Below, in pieces: positions 41,953 to 53,544 of a stretch of 64,000 bases of DNA. The position numbers and the translations under genes were made by a program. How positions within the stretch are numbered: the first letter of the stretch is position 1; the number at the start of each line of letters is the position of its first letter. The notes below the pieces were generated by a model, which searched no databases, was not told where the DNA came from, and was given only the letters and a program-made list of their open reading frames with translations. The DNA is from Undaria pinnatifida (Eukaryota; Sar; Phaeophyceae; Laminariales; Alariaceae). The stretch spans positions 7,373,484 through 7,437,483 of the forward strand of contig JABAKD010000029.1 in assembly GCA_012845835.1 (NCBI GenBank). The letters run 5' to 3'.

Positions 41953-42400
41953 CTTTGCAAGCTGCGTTGTTGGTACTCGTAATATATTATATATGGGTGA
42001 TTTTTTATTGGGAGATGTCCTATTTTTTGTCCACTATAATGGTAAGTGTTGGTATTTATACTTTATTTAGGTGGGTAATTTTGAGCTAGGTAAAACATCA
42101 CATATATTTTATAAATTTATTACTATAGTTTCCACTATATACTCCGAGTATAATTTAATTTTTACTAGTATAATATACTGCTCTATCATATGTACGGTAG
42201 GGGGTTTATTTTGTTTTTCTCCCCCCGGCTTTAATATCGTGAAGAGTACGAATACAGGATATTATTAGTCATCTATATGTTGCTCTTAATACAGCATTCG
42301 AGAATTAAAGTCAGCTACTCCCACCCCAAAAATAATAAAAACTCTGTGGGACACGAACCCACGGTTCCAAATCGATACGCTGTCACTCTAATATTTAAAT
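41953..42400 (-). repeat. Dispersed repeat family I, second copy
   Basis: Matches 20706-21168. The tRNA-like head on the minus strand has GTGGGTTCGTGTCCCAC, a perfect 5-bp T stem, and ends inside the start of repeat B. Confidence 0.65.
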
Positions 42401-45400
42401 ACAAGGGCTTCGCTCGCGGGCGGCTGGACGCCGCCCGCTACGCTCGCGCAAGGCAAGGAAGAATGCAACTAAAAACATGTGAAGGGGGGAGAAAGAAGGG
42501 GCCCACGATTTGGTGCGGACAGCGATTTGATAATGCCAAGAGCTGCTTGTGCAAAGCAAATTGCCTTGTTGTTGTGCTCAGCTGTGTTGTGTGCTTTTGG
42601 TACCGGTGTTACGTTCTGATCGGCGGTACGGGGGTACTTTGCGTGGGGGAAAAAACAGGGGGCCGTGCAAGATCGAATACATCATGTAGAAAAAAAAAAA
42701 AGTATAGACTATAGTACACAACAGCACGTATTATACCCGGTACTGCTCTAGTCTATGTTCGAAAGAAAGGACACAACGCAGCACGACACAGCACCGCAGC
42801 GAAGGGCACACGGCACCGCACCGCACGGCTCCCCACGGCGCTACGCTGAGCTGCTGGGCTGTATAAAGAAAGCCGGACTGATCTGAGCTGGGCGTGTATT
42901 GTGATCCAACAGCGTAGTACCTGATAGTATGTACAAACCTGGTGTAGTAGTACCGGTATGTACTACTATAAGCCTCAAGGTCTTCTCGTAGGTTCGAATC
43001 CCAGGGTCATCGGGGAAAGAAAATGATCCTCATAAAAAAATAAATAGATTATCAACGTGACTTTGTGGCCTTCTAGTAGATAGACTGTCCGCTTATAAGC
43101 CTGGTTTTCGTTAGTTGAATCCAGGCGTCATCGGGGAAAAAAAAATGTCCTCTTAAAAGAATCGATATATTTTATATAAAAATTGAAAAACGTCAGCTGT
43201 GAGTACGACCGGTTGAATGGTTGAAACTCAAAGCAAGAAATCAAAGAAAAGCTGGGCCAATTGTAAATGTTCAGAAGAAAATGAAAAACGAGTTCGAACG
43301 AATCAAATTTAAAGGAGATAGTAGAAAATGAACGAGGAAACAACTGAAAAACGAAAAAAGTACAATAATTGTCATAACTGGTCCACAGCTATAGCTTGCT
43401 CCTGTTGTTGCCTTGTGCTGTGTGCCCTTGGGCGCATTACAAAAAGCTCGCATGGACGTCTATTAAAATGCAAGTTCAACTCCCTCGCATAGACGTCCTT
43501 TAAAATGCATATTCAGCTCCCGAAGAAACAAAGTTAGTTGCAAGTTCAACTCCCAAAAACAAAAGTTACTTGGAAAAAAAGAGTTGAAAAAAAAAAGTTA
43601 AAAAAACGTTCAGAACATGGGCTGACCTGAGCTGGGGGTGCGTTGTGATCCAACAACGTATTATGTACAAACTCATTACCGGTACGTGGGATGATACTGC
43701 GAATGAATGCTACTGGCATGTACGAACTATTAAAAGTATCGCAAAGCACGCAGCATGGCAAAGCAGCAAAGCACGTCAAAGCACAGCGCTGCGCTCTGCT
43801 AAGCTAGAGCTGCAGGGCATCGCAGGGCACTGCACGGCGCTGCGTTGCTGCGAGCTATAGCGCTGCGGTGGGGTGCTGGGCTGTGCGAAGCTGATGAGCC
43901 AAGCCCAGATCTCAGCTGACGAAACTCGGAGATGCCAGGGGGAAGCACCAACCGAGCGCTTTCGGCACGAAGATATTTGTAATTTCCCCAGCAACTAATT
44001 GGGAACTTCGGGACGGTTCTTTTCCCCAGCAACTAATTTTCTTTTCGGCAATTACGGGCTGAGAAGGGCTGAGAGGGGGGAGGACATGCCGAGCGAGACC
44101 TCCGAGGGGGTCGAGGTCTAAGTAATTAAGTTTACATGTACATATTTTCAGGACGTCAGGTGTGAGTTCGACGAATTTCAAGTCATACTCATATATTTTG
44201 AATCTGCTTTGTTAGTACTTAAGTCTTGTACTATGCTATGTGGGTGAAATTTTTTTCGGGGGTCCTTTTCTTTTATAAATAAATGTTTTATTTGTTCACG
44301 CGTTTTCCGAGTGTCATCTTTTAATTTCTGCTCTTCTTGTACAACATCTCAAAACAAAATATTTAGTCTAGACTAGACTATATATTTAGAATTTTGGTTA
44401 TCTAGAACGCGATCTCACCCAATCAATCATAGAGATATCGGTGGGCGGTCTAACTTTGATCCGTTAACTCATCAAACTGGCCCGTCAAGCCACCAAGGAA
44501 TATTCACGTGTATTAGCTTTGTGGGGACTTCCCTAACGGCTGTCCTTTAAGGGGCAAGAACACCGTCAACAGACATAGTCTATATCTTCGGTCCGATCCG
44601 TTACTGCATTTTTTCGAGTAAATGTAAAACTTAACAACGGTAAATGATTTTACAAAGGCATTGATTGGTCTATCAAACTGTCCCTGCCCGGCTGATCGGC
44701 TGGATGTTCACGTCGTGACACGATCTGACGAACAAAGGTGCCAAAACATCAAAACGTCAAAATAAGTGTCGAATGTCGAAATAATGTCAAAAACCGTCAC
44801 AAACCTTGTAGCCAAATGAATCAGGAAACGGCAATTTAGGCCTGTGACGGACGACCGCCGAGACGTAGATATATATTATTTCTAGTGAGTGAGATCCAGC
44901 AACAACAGGTAGGTGCTACTGCTATAAGTACAATAATAATCGTTGTTCCTGCCAAACGCCGGTGCGCGCGAGGCCCATGTACGGCCATTCTAGCATCCCA
45001 GTTCTGGGCCTCGTCGTCGGTTGTGCCAGGTTGTGTGCCAGGCTTTTAGTGGAATCATGCCGACAGACATTCTCATGGAGTAATTACTGATTCGACGGTA
45101 TTCGCGCTTTATTTGGGATGCCAATATAATACCGACACAACAGCAGAGGCGCGTATGTATGCACGTATTGATCGCGGTAAAGTACCATTTATCACGGATA
45201 ACAGCACACCCCTCTTGCAAAAGAACACCCGCCGGGGGTATATCTTTTTGATCATTTTTCGACAGACACTTTAGACTAATACCGCGCCCCCTTCGAACGT
45301 ACACCTGAAAACATGGAGTATCACACCCCGTGGACACCATTCACCTACAACACGAACGCTCCGATAAGGGTATCTGCACGTACCAACATGGAGGCAATTG

Positions 45401-47959
45401 CTGCGCCCCATCACAGTGGGTCGATTGAGCCTACGACCCGGACCGCACCGGTACCTGTGCTGCTGCCGCGCCTCGAGCGGGGGTCAAGTCCACTTTTTCT
45501 GGCTCCATCCCGCCTAACGGTACCAGTACTGGTACTGCCACTCCTGCCGTGGCGCAAACCCCCACGGTAGGAGTGGCAGTACCCGTACCAGTGAAGCGCA
45601 AAGCGCTCTGGCAGCAGCGCCCAACGCCTCAGCCGCAAGGTCTGAGACCATGGCAGCAGCTCCGGAATTGTCAGCCACTCACACCCCCTTCAGTCTGCTG
45701 GGGTCTATTTACACTCCAGAGCAATCAAAGGTACCGCTAGCCCACCCCCTCGTTCTCACACCTCCTGGCATCTGGCCGAGTCTGTTTCCACTCGTTATGC
45801 TAGCAACCGACGTCCCGTTATCAAACCCGATTGTTATCACACCCCCGAGCTGCGGGGTTCCCGCGCACGGTGCGTATCACCGGGGGTGCGCTCGATACCT
45901 CACCCCCCTGTATAAAAAAGCGCCCCCGTTGATGTATTCTCAAAGGTACAAAGTTTATCACCGGGGTGTGCTTTCATCCATGTTATACGGTACGTACACT
46001 CGTACAGTATCACAGTAAGACAAACTGCTTATGCCGAAAATTCCACTGCTGTGCACTATTCATACAATAGTGTTGTAATGGTTGTACTGTTAGTTAGGGG
46101 TATATCTACTGATGGTGTCGGTGTGTGTGCTGCTGTCGTTGCTCTGGCGCTTGGAGGTGTTTAGATGTACAGCAGCAGACAGTACTTGCTAGCAAGCTCT
46201 GCTCGTTGTACTGCTGTAAACTACAGCGTACTGTACTGTTACTGCGTGTTGCTCAACACGCGGTGCCGGTGGGTATGCTTACAGCAGTCTTACTGTTGTG
46301 CCGGTGTTTGTGCTGTGTCTGAGTGTAGATGTAAAGTCTCGCCCCTGGGTTGTGCCAGGTTGTGCCAGGCTTCTCGGGGGATCGTGCAGATAATAAAGCG
46401 GACTTGGGCACAATTATCGCTGAAGAATCATCATGGAGTCTGTGGAGTATTAGACAGGCAGCACGTTTGACACGATAACCCGAGAAAATACATCTATCCG
46501 TACTACGTCAGCCTTGGGCCACCTTATACGATGTATGTTGGGTTTTGTTTCCAAAGACCTGGGTTGTTCGAGCGACTTGATAATCTGAAACCCTAATGAG
46601 GTTTAAACCACGCCGGGGCAAGGGGCAAGCAAGTACTTGTACGAAAAAAAGAAAAGGGAGAGGACATTGGAATCTCACGCGGCCACAACAGACAGAGTGA
46701 TTGTCCCACACCAGCTCGACCGAGGAAAGGTTGTTTGTGTGTGGCAGACTCTTTCGTGATCGCAGATGAACAATGGATGCTAAATTGGAGATACGGCGTG
46801 GCGGGTTGAGGGAGGAAAATACTCTTTGGGCTTGGCGATTTGTTTACTTGAAAAGTTGTGTTGGTTTGTATTCGAAAACAAATGCTGCGATCGTTCGTTT
46901 TACGTGCGTTTGGGTGAGAGATGTCTCAAGTGTTTTTTGGGCGAGACTGGCTGCAATTTTTCCGAAGAGAAGCAAGAAGAGGTGTGTGCCTGTTGCTTGC
47001 TAGTGATTGGTATAGGTACAGCAAAGGACGGGGAGGCTGCCATACATTGATTCTCCACACCTGTCCGCGAGGACTTAGGGTGGGGCTTATATCAGCACGC
47101 GTTTGCTCAAATTGATGCATGCGGGGGACACTTTGTGCAATTCATTGTCGAGCAAAAGGTATTCTCCGTATCGAAGCATTCACCCGTTGAAAACTCCTGA
47201 GAAGTCTCGACAATCTCTTTCTTCTTTCCTAAGCAGTTCGCAACTCGGCAGCAGTCCAAGACATGACAGCGGACGACTGCGCGCAGGCCCTAATCGCTCA
47301 CCTTGATGCAATGGTGGGCCTTTTTTGCCCGGGTCCATGAATGACCCCCTCGTCAAGGCCATCTGTCTTTCTCGACCGCCGCAGAACGGGGCGTTGTCGT
47401 TGGTGTTGTTATTATGTTCGTGGCCGCCCTTGCTTGTTGTGGGCGTTTTCGTCATGTGGGGGCTTTTGCACAAAAACAAAACATGCAGACGAAATTTCTA
47501 GAAACCCCTGGACGGACATCAAATGTCCCCCAGGGACGGTCTGGTTGAGTAGTGGGTAGTAGTATCGACTGTGCAGCTACGAGGCTCTCGTAGGGCTTGG
47601 GCGTTTTTTTTCTTCTCTTTTTCGTTGTTCATGCGTGCCTCCTGCCTGCTGTGGTGCTGCCTGCTGTCTGCATTGATTGCCGGTTGGTTGTAACCAATGC
47701 AATAATAGTGCCCGAATCCGTTTTATCTGCTGCGTGATCCCACCCAGAGCCCGACACAACCTGGGACAACCAGGGGCGAAACTGTACATTTACACTCACA
47801 CACCACAAACACCGGTACAGCGGTAGTACTGTATACAGCGTTCTAAAAATATAGTTTGCAGAAGAAGCAGTACAAGCATATACTATTAGGCGGACGGGAG
47901 CAAATGATACGTGATGTTGTGTTGGAATGTTGATATCAGCTTTCGATTTTAGTATAGTA
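42359..47959 (+). repeat. Long direct repeat, copy B
   Basis: Counterpart of 1-5607, 42,358 bp downstream. It contains the same SINE dimer (about 42940-43150), broken micro-ORFs (about 43175 and 44140), palindrome and hairpin (45531-45583). It ends at AGTATAGTA, after which ACAAAGGCTTCGCTCGCGGG appears. That resembles the element's own start (AAGGGCTTCGCTCGCGGG), so a short direct repeat may bound the unit. ORFs such as 42277-42714, 45650-46018 and 47629-48198 change length or frame between A and B and are rejected as genes. Confidence 0.9.
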
Positions 47960-48480
47960 TACAAAGGCTTCGCTCGCGGGAGGAAGAATGGACATTCAGT
48001 AGAAAGGCGGAAAATAAGCACGAATGGCGCAACTGGCGACTTGAAAATGCCAAGAGGTCCATATGTAGTACAACGGTAAAGGATGGAGACGATTATGATT
48101 ATAAGTTTGATATTATCATCCATTCGCCCAGTCCATGATGGACACGTCGGAGGACTTGCTTGGCATATCCTTCCACCTCGCAGGTAGCACCTGTACACTT
48201 ATTAATAGCTCTCTCTAAGTCGATCATCAATAATAAATTATCGCTGTGCGTAAACACCAGGCACGCGCTTGTCAAGGATAGAGATAGGAAAACTACAACT
48301 TAAGATGTACAGGAGCGCAGTGCCCAAAAAAAACATGCCGGAAGCAGGAACTTGAACGCACACACCGCAAACATGTGAAGTACATTTGTACTCCCAAGGA
48401 CGAAGAGCATGCATTTAGGCATAGTGCTAAAAAAACGATGCTGGTATATAGAAACCACAACTTGACGTTCTATAAAGAAC
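47960..48480. other. No gene recognised
   Basis: Short ORFs only. It is the 3' side of the gene piece below. Confidence 0.4.
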
Positions 48481-48486
48481 GTGCTG

Positions 48487-48687
48487 TCAACATTGCTTCC
48501 GAAGGAGCATGCAGGCTTGCTTGTACTCTTCCTCAGCGGAGGTACCCAGCACCTTGCACTCTTGTTTTTTGTCGATGACCTTGTGGATCTGTCCACAAAC
48601 GTTGAAGCATAGCGGGAGGACGTCGATAAGTATGTGTAAAAAGTATTCGTACTTCTCTCCAGCAGACGTCGTTACCATCCATCCAAA
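48487..48687 (-). CDS. Terminal exon, Cys-containing protein of unknown function
   Basis: After TTACTAAC (branch) and a TAG acceptor, 66 codons run to a TGA: FGWMVTTSAGEKYEYFLHIL, IDVLPLCFNVCGQIHKVIDK, KQECKVLGTSAEEEYKQACM, LLRKQC. The upstream exon ends in phase 0 at 48883, and this one starts in phase 0. The predicted intron (48688-48882, 195 bp) has GTACGT, TACTAAC about 25 nt before the end, and TAG. Composition is normal, with several cysteines. No family recognised; the plus-strand ORFs are shadows. Confidence 0.5.
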   Translation of the reverse strand, partial: FGWMVTTSAGEKYEYFLHILIDVLPLCFNVCGQIHKVIDKKQECKVLGTSAEEEYKQACMLLRKQC

Positions 48688-48882
48688 CTATTGGAGCTCC
48701 TTCTTTCGTTGTTAGTAATTGTTATGGTATTGTTGTACTTGTTCTTGGTACTTGGAAGAAGAGCCGCTCTGCATATATCCGCACGCAATCCCCTAGTCTC
48801 GAGCAAGAGACATGGATGTCTCAAATATTATTGATAATAGGGACTCGTGAGACACAGGACGCAAGATAAGAGTAGAACGTAC

Positions 48883-49056
48883 CTCGATGTCGAACGCCCT
48901 CTTGGCACAGTGGTAATAATGGAATGCGGGAGGTATATCGAGCAAGTAGTCTCCTGCCTTCTTCAGGAGGAGGTAGCCGACCTTGATGTCGCCGGTGCAC
49001 TTCGTGTTTGTGTCCTCGCCGACTTGGCGGCCCTCGGCGACTGCTTCGCAGGGCTT
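48883..49056 (-). CDS. Internal exon upstream of 48487-48687
   Basis: 58 open codons between a TCGTTTGAAG acceptor-like site and the donor GAG-GTACGT: KPCEAVAEGRQVGEDTNTKC, TGDIKVGYLLLKKAGDYLLD, IPPAFHYYHCAKRAFDIE. There is no ATG, so earlier exons are expected to the right, but none was found. The acceptor choice is uncertain; the donor is good. Unknown function. Confidence 0.45.
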
Positions 49057-49059
49057 CTT

Positions 49060-49540
49060 CAAACGACAACAACGGATGGGAATACCCAGCGTTCAGCGAA
49101 TGTTCAAAATAGTAAGGCCACTTAATAGTAGCTGTCGTCGGTTTCCAAAGTTTGAAAGGAAGTCGTAACACTGTAGTAAAAGCGGTCGTTTATGGGCAAA
49201 GCCCTGCCTGGTACCACAACGTTGCTAACACCTATGAGACCACGACTGGGACAGGAACGAACGGGATTCACAGTCGCAACTGGTAAGCGTAAGCCCCGGT
49301 ATACTGCTATATAAGGCCTACCGGCGGAATACCGACAACGAAGGGTAAGGGTCAGTACCTGCTGTATATATTGTCAGGTAGTACCCTATTACTGCTGCTA
49401 TCAATACTAATACGACCGATGTTTACTGCGATTCCTGCAGAGGTTGCGCACCCTACTTTTACTCGTTAATACAAAAAGTTTATGTGTTATGGAAAATGAG
49501 TAACAGTAGTACACCGCATCACTACATGAACAACTCGATA
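49060..49540. other. No gene recognised
   Basis: GTAC-rich sequence with short ORFs. Confidence 0.4.
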
Positions 49541-49542
49541 AC

Positions 49543-49593
49543 CCCAATCACGGGACTGCTCTCCAGCACCACCCAGGTTAACTTCAGCTTCTG
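49543..49593 (-). pseudogene. Exon relic similar to 50584-50687
   Basis: Minus strand KLKLTWVVLESSPVIG corresponds to KLKFAWVVTEGSPVVG, but the donor GTAAGC is changed to GTTATC. Confidence 0.4.
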
Positions 49594-49667
49594 TTTACTG
49601 CTATATATCAACCTCCAGTGTGTACTGCGACTGGTATTGATGGTATGATGCTGCTGTGTTATATATC

Positions 49668-49905
49668 ACTGTCCCCCTCAGAGACGGGTTTTATAGTTTC
49701 CGCGCACAGACTGCCTAACATCACCCTGTTGACCCTGATAGCTACACTGTAGTTGCAAGGGGAGTCGCCGACCTGTATCCTTAATGAGGACACACAACCC
49801 GTAATACGAGCGATCGGAGTATCACTCACAGCTTGCAAAGATGAGTTTCGACAAAATATTCGATCTCACAGCTGGAGTGTATTCTTATTTTTATAATTTA
49901 TCACT
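49668..49905 (+). repeat. Repeat family II, full-length copy
   Basis: GTCCCCCTCAGAGACGGG through GATCGGAGTATCACTCACAG and the micro-ORF. Close match to 41648-41895. Confidence 0.85.
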
Positions 49906-49921
49906 GCATGGACCATTTTGA
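49841..49921 (+). CDS. Micro-ORF subfamily II, 26 codons (MSFDKIFDLTAGVYSYFY)
   Basis: The loss of the TTATAA stop extends the frame into the adjacent tandem repeat (NLSLHGPF-stop). Confidence 0.35.
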   Translation: MSFDKIFDLTAGVYSYFYNLSLHGPF

Positions 49922-50385
49922 CAACCCTGGCTGACCCCCGTGATGGGACTTGCCCGTTTTCATTGCGTCTTACATGTAGTCTATAGATACCACGTAGTCG
50001 TAGTCGTACATCCAAAAAGTGTGTTTATAGTTGTATCACAGCACAAAGCGTTACTGCATGGACCACTTGTTCAACCCCCGCTTACCCCATTGACGGGACT
50101 GCCCCGTACTCGTAGTCGTACATGCATGAAGTGTGTTTGGTTGTACGTATGAAAAAGAAATCACAGCACACAGCGTCACTGCATAGTCTAGACCGTTACT
50201 TGTACAACCCCCGCTTATACCCCGATGATGGGACTGCCCCGTACACGTAGTCGTCCATACAAAAAGTGTGTTTGGTTGTACGTATGAAAAATAAATCACA
50301 GCGCACAGCGTCACTGCATGGACCACTTGTACAACCCTGGCTTACCCCGATGACGGGACTGCCCCGTACTCGTACTCGTAAATAT
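49906..50385 (-). repeat. About 130-bp tandem repeat derived from an exon-intron junction
   Basis: The unit includes TGACGGGACTGCCCCGTACT, GAAAAAGAAATCACAGCACA and CACTGCATGGACCACTTG, near 49907, 50051, 50186 and 50311. On the minus strand it reads GSPVIG-like codons then GGGGTAAGC, the donor of the exon at 50584-50687. Confidence 0.75.
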
Positions 50386-50387
50386 GA

Positions 50388-50492
50388 AAAGCAACTGGGT
50401 TAAATCGACACACGACGCGTATGAAAATACGTGGAAGTGTGGTGAGCTTAAGATCTATTTTTCCCAATCCGCCGGTGGATGAAAAAAAAAAA
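50388..50492 (+). repeat. Poly(A)-ended retroposon, plus orientation
   Basis: GAAAAGCAACTGGGTTAAAT to CCGCCGGTGGATG followed by A11. It is inserted between units of the tandem repeat above, which resumes at TACATGCAAAAAGTGTG. Confidence 0.85.
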
Positions 50493-50583
50493 GTACATGC
50501 AAAAAGTGTGTTTGGTTGTACGCATGAAAAAGAAATCACAGCACACAGCGTCACTGCGTAGACAACTAGGACAACATGCTTAC

Positions 50584-50687
50584 CCCGACGACGGGACTGC
50601 CCTCCGTGACCACCCAGGCGAACTTGAGTTTGTTCAGGCTACGCGTCCCGAAGCACAGCTTCCACACCCTGTGGTAGTTCGACCACG
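50584..50687 (-). CDS. Possible internal exon (WSNYHRVWKLCFG..)
   Basis: Bounded by CTACACCAG and GTAAGC, open for 34 codons: WSNYHRVWKLCFGTRSLN then KLKFAWVVTEGSPVVG. Third positions favour C and G. Its 3' part with the donor is multiplied in the neighbouring tandem repeat and once more at 49543. No family recognised. Confidence 0.4.
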
Positions 50688-50699
50688 CTGGTGTAGCAC

Positions 50700-51220
50700 A
50701 CGCAACATGCTACAGCAAACGTTGCAGACAGTCACACAAGGTCAAACAATCAATGTAAATTTTAATGTGCATCATTATTGGAAACAGGATTCGCTTGTGA
50801 TGGGTTCACGAACACCCAAAACCACATATTGCGCACAACCTGCAGCACACTCAGCCAACACTCAACGCAGCACTACAGGGTGTTGACATCTAGTGTCTTA
50901 CCTATGTCGCACGGCGCTGGACACACTGACAACGGGAACAAAATCTCAACGTCATCAGTAGCTGACAGTAAACACCAAATTCCAACAACACGAAAAAATG
51001 AAATTCACGTTTAGTCAAGCTCTCAGCTCCTTCGTTAGGGACGCCGATCGAAGGTGAATCACAGGTGTCCGCGTCACACCAGTCACACACACGAGGGTTG
51101 TCGCCGCTTCCCCAGTGCTTGGTTATAAAAAGCTCGGCACGTGGAAGGGTCGTCACTCCTGCGGGTGTCGCAGACAGCGTACTGGGAACTCCCGTTTTTT
51201 CTAGTCCGTGCGATGAGGAA
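50700..51220. other. No gene recognised
   Basis: Short ORFs on both strands. Confidence 0.4.
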
Positions 51221-51224
51221 GCCG

Positions 51225-51428
51225 TCATACGTCACAACCCTTTCTCGGGCACGGCCAATCAGGATTGCCAGAAGAAGCTGAGTCCCGTTTTTGCCCGACC
51301 AACGTCCACACGCCTGATCCTGAACCTCCACCACCCCCTCTGTTGGTGGAGCCTCCTCCCGCGCTAGCCTTGGTCCGCTTCGCAAATTTCAACTTCAAAT
51401 TGTTACTGCTGTATTGCCGATCCGGCAA
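51225..51428 (-). CDS. Possible exon with partial RanBP2-type zinc finger start
   Basis: Minus ORF with a Gly/Ser-rich stretch (GGGSTNRGGGGGSGSG) then SSGNPDWPCPRKGCDV, where W-x-C-x4-C resembles the first half of a RanBP2 zinc finger. A GTATGA follows GCD and could be a donor. The second Cys pair is not seen. The call is tentative; the overlapping ORF 51083-51385 in another frame may equally be real. Confidence 0.22.
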   Translation of the reverse strand: MPDRQYSSNNLKLKFAKRTKASAGGGSTNRGGGGGSGSGVWTLVGQKRDSASSGNPDWPCPRKGCDV

Positions 51429-51629
51429 ATTTCAAATTCAAATTGTTTGCAGCCGTCAACGGCAATTCCCTCTCAGCCAGCAATTGGCCAACTTCAAATT
51501 GTAATGAGAAAAAGCAAAAAAAAAGTAGTGTTTGGTTATTTATTACAAAAAAGAAGTTGCTGAAAAAACAAAATAAAAAGATCAGAGAGCAAAGAAAGCC
51601 AAGAATTATAAGGAAAGCAAGGAAGGCAA

Positions 51630-51836
51630 GGAACTTCGGGACGGTTCTTTTCCCCAGCAACTAATTTTCTTTTCGGCAATTATGGGCTGAGAAGGGCTGA
51701 GAGGGGGGAGGATATGCCGAGCGAGACCTCCGAGGGGGTCGAGAACTAAGTCATTAAGTCTATGAATACCTCGAGTAATGGTATTTATGTGGTATGCTGT
51801 TGACTTGGTGTTTCTGTGTTTACCCTGGTATTAATT
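51630..51836 (+). repeat. Repeat copy C, internally deleted relative of A
   Basis: 51630-51760 equals 1622-1750 and 51761-51836 equals 5613-5688, so the 3.86 kb between them in A is missing. Confidence 0.85.
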
Positions 51837-51845
51837 TCCATTTTC

Positions 51846-51932
51846 ATAGGCCTTAGAGCCCCATAATCCCTCCATATACTAACTTCAAATGAATTTGTCC
51901 CCAAAGGGGTTTCCAGTTGTAAAAAGGCGTTT
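51846..51932 (-). mobile_element. piggyBac-like MITE, copy 4
   Basis: GCCTTAGAGCCCCATAATCC to GGTTTCCAGTTGTAAAAAGG. Termini decayed. It begins about 10 bp after repeat C ends. Confidence 0.7.
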
Positions 51933-51939
51933 TGAGGCG

Positions 51940-53015
51940 TCCCGAAAATCAGAACAAGTTTTTGCTAAAAAAAAACAAAGCGCTATCGTAGCAGGCGTTC
52001 TGCCCTAGGTGTAGCCGTGGAGGAGCTAAGCGCCCCGATGGGTACGATACATGCCCATGCAACCCTCGCCAGCGTCTTGGGTGGAGCTAAACCCTTGTAC
52101 TCTGACAACTTTTCAACGCTAAATTGTTGTCACTTGCATTCCATTTTCGATGTGACAGTGTATACAAATGGGGGCGGGGGCGGGAGTAGAGCTGAAATGA
52201 ATAAGATTCACACCGATTCACAATGTCAATTTTTGTTTCCATGCCCGAGGGAGAGAAGGTTAAACGAGGTAGCGCTTGTTCAAATCAACCATGCCCATAC
52301 AAAAAAACAGGAACACAACCACTTTCCTCCAAAACCTTGTGGGTCCAGTTAGTTCTAAACAGGACAAATCCGGGCAAATCGCCACCCTGACAGGAGCCGC
52401 GTGGAGGCAGCCTAGCGCCCCCATCGGCAACGTTTGGTGTGACGTATCGATGAGGTGATGGTCACCCCCCCCACCTGAATCACTCCTTACTTCTCCTTGC
52501 TTCTCGTTTTTCTTCTCCTCTTTTTCACTCCTGTTTTTTTTCATGTTTTGGCCACATAAGCGTCGCTTTCCAAAATATGTTCTATACTTCTTGTCATCAC
52601 AAGCCATCTCCACAGACGCTTCGGTGTGCTACCTATGCAGCTCTAATTACGGAATCAGAACCTCGATAGGCACCATTATAAATAAAATGATGATCATGCT
52701 ATGGCACCCAAGCTGGCGGCGCTTCGGAGGAACTTACCGCGCCGTTTTGGGGGGGGTATGATAGCGGACGCTTTTGCTCGTCCAGGCGAAGGTGGGATCG
52801 TTGGGTGAAATCGCTCGGCGTGATTTGGTTGCGGTCTCGTCTACGAAGATCAACGGCTGTGCATGCATGTTGGTGGCGAGGAGACACGACACATTCTACA
52901 GTGAAAGGTGCTCCATTTTTGTTTCTGGCGCTGTTCACTTAAGAAGGCCTATGCTCAACCTAAAAACTGATCGTGAGTAATCTTAAGATGCAAGAAACGA
53001 TGAACAATAGATGAA
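51940..53015. other. No gene recognised
   Basis: Overlapping ORFs of 60-124 codons without motifs. AGCGCCCC.ATGGG segments recur near 52030 and 52418. GGTGGCGAGGAGACA occurs near 52871 and 53952. Confidence 0.35.
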
Positions 53016-53019
53016 AAAA

Positions 53020-53142
53020 ACAATATATATCAAATGCTCCATGTACAAAAATAAAAACAACCAAATAACAGGACCACTCCCATGAAGTGAAAAAACTCAC
53101 CCACATGTTATACTACAAGTACCAACCACGCAGCTTGCAAAG
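53020..53142 (+). repeat. Dispersed repeat family I, 3' part
   Basis: Minus-strand copies end in the same leader. Here the plus strand reads CAAGTACCAACCACGCAGC then TTGCAAAG and the micro-ORF. Confidence 0.65.
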
Positions 53143-53202
53143 ATGAGTATCGACCCTAAACTCGTCGAACTCACAGCTGACGTCCTTAGGATAATTTTAT
53201 AA
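53143..53202 (+). CDS. Micro-ORF MSIDPKLVELTADVLRIIL (subfamily I)
   Basis: 19 codons, ending TTATAA. The most complete subfamily I member. Confidence 0.4.
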   Translation: MSIDPKLVELTADVLRIIL

Positions 53203-53424
53203 AATGGGAAAGTTGGTTGGCAGAAAATACCACTGCTTTGAGGAGGGATTATTGCACTTCATAGATACTACTGCTTTATGGAGGGGTACTAGATTTGCAT
53301 CGTAACGGCATCTGCGCTATATCGTCGGAGGGCAAAAAAGAAAAAAATGAACAAAAAAATGCATGGCTAAGGTAGAAAAATCACTCATATTTCGAAAATC
53401 TAATGACATTCCGACGATTTCGGG

Positions 53425-53513
53425 TTAACGCCTTCACCACTGGAAATCCTTGTTGGGGATAAATTCGCTTGAAGTTGGTGTAGGGAGGGATTTGGGGGCT
53501 CCAAAGGGGTTAA
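53425..53513 (+). mobile_element. piggyBac-like MITE, copy 5 (intact TTAA both sides)
   Basis: TTAACGCCTTCACCACTGG to GGGGGCTCCAAAGGGGTTAA, 89 bp including both TTAA. The cleanest copy. Confidence 0.85.
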
Positions 53514-53544
53514 GGGGTCCAGTCAGCCGGATAATGTTACAACC

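Noticed and set aside
42277-42714. 145-codon ORF at the start of repeat B
   Set aside because: In copy A the corresponding frame is shifted by an indel and starts elsewhere, so it is not maintained.
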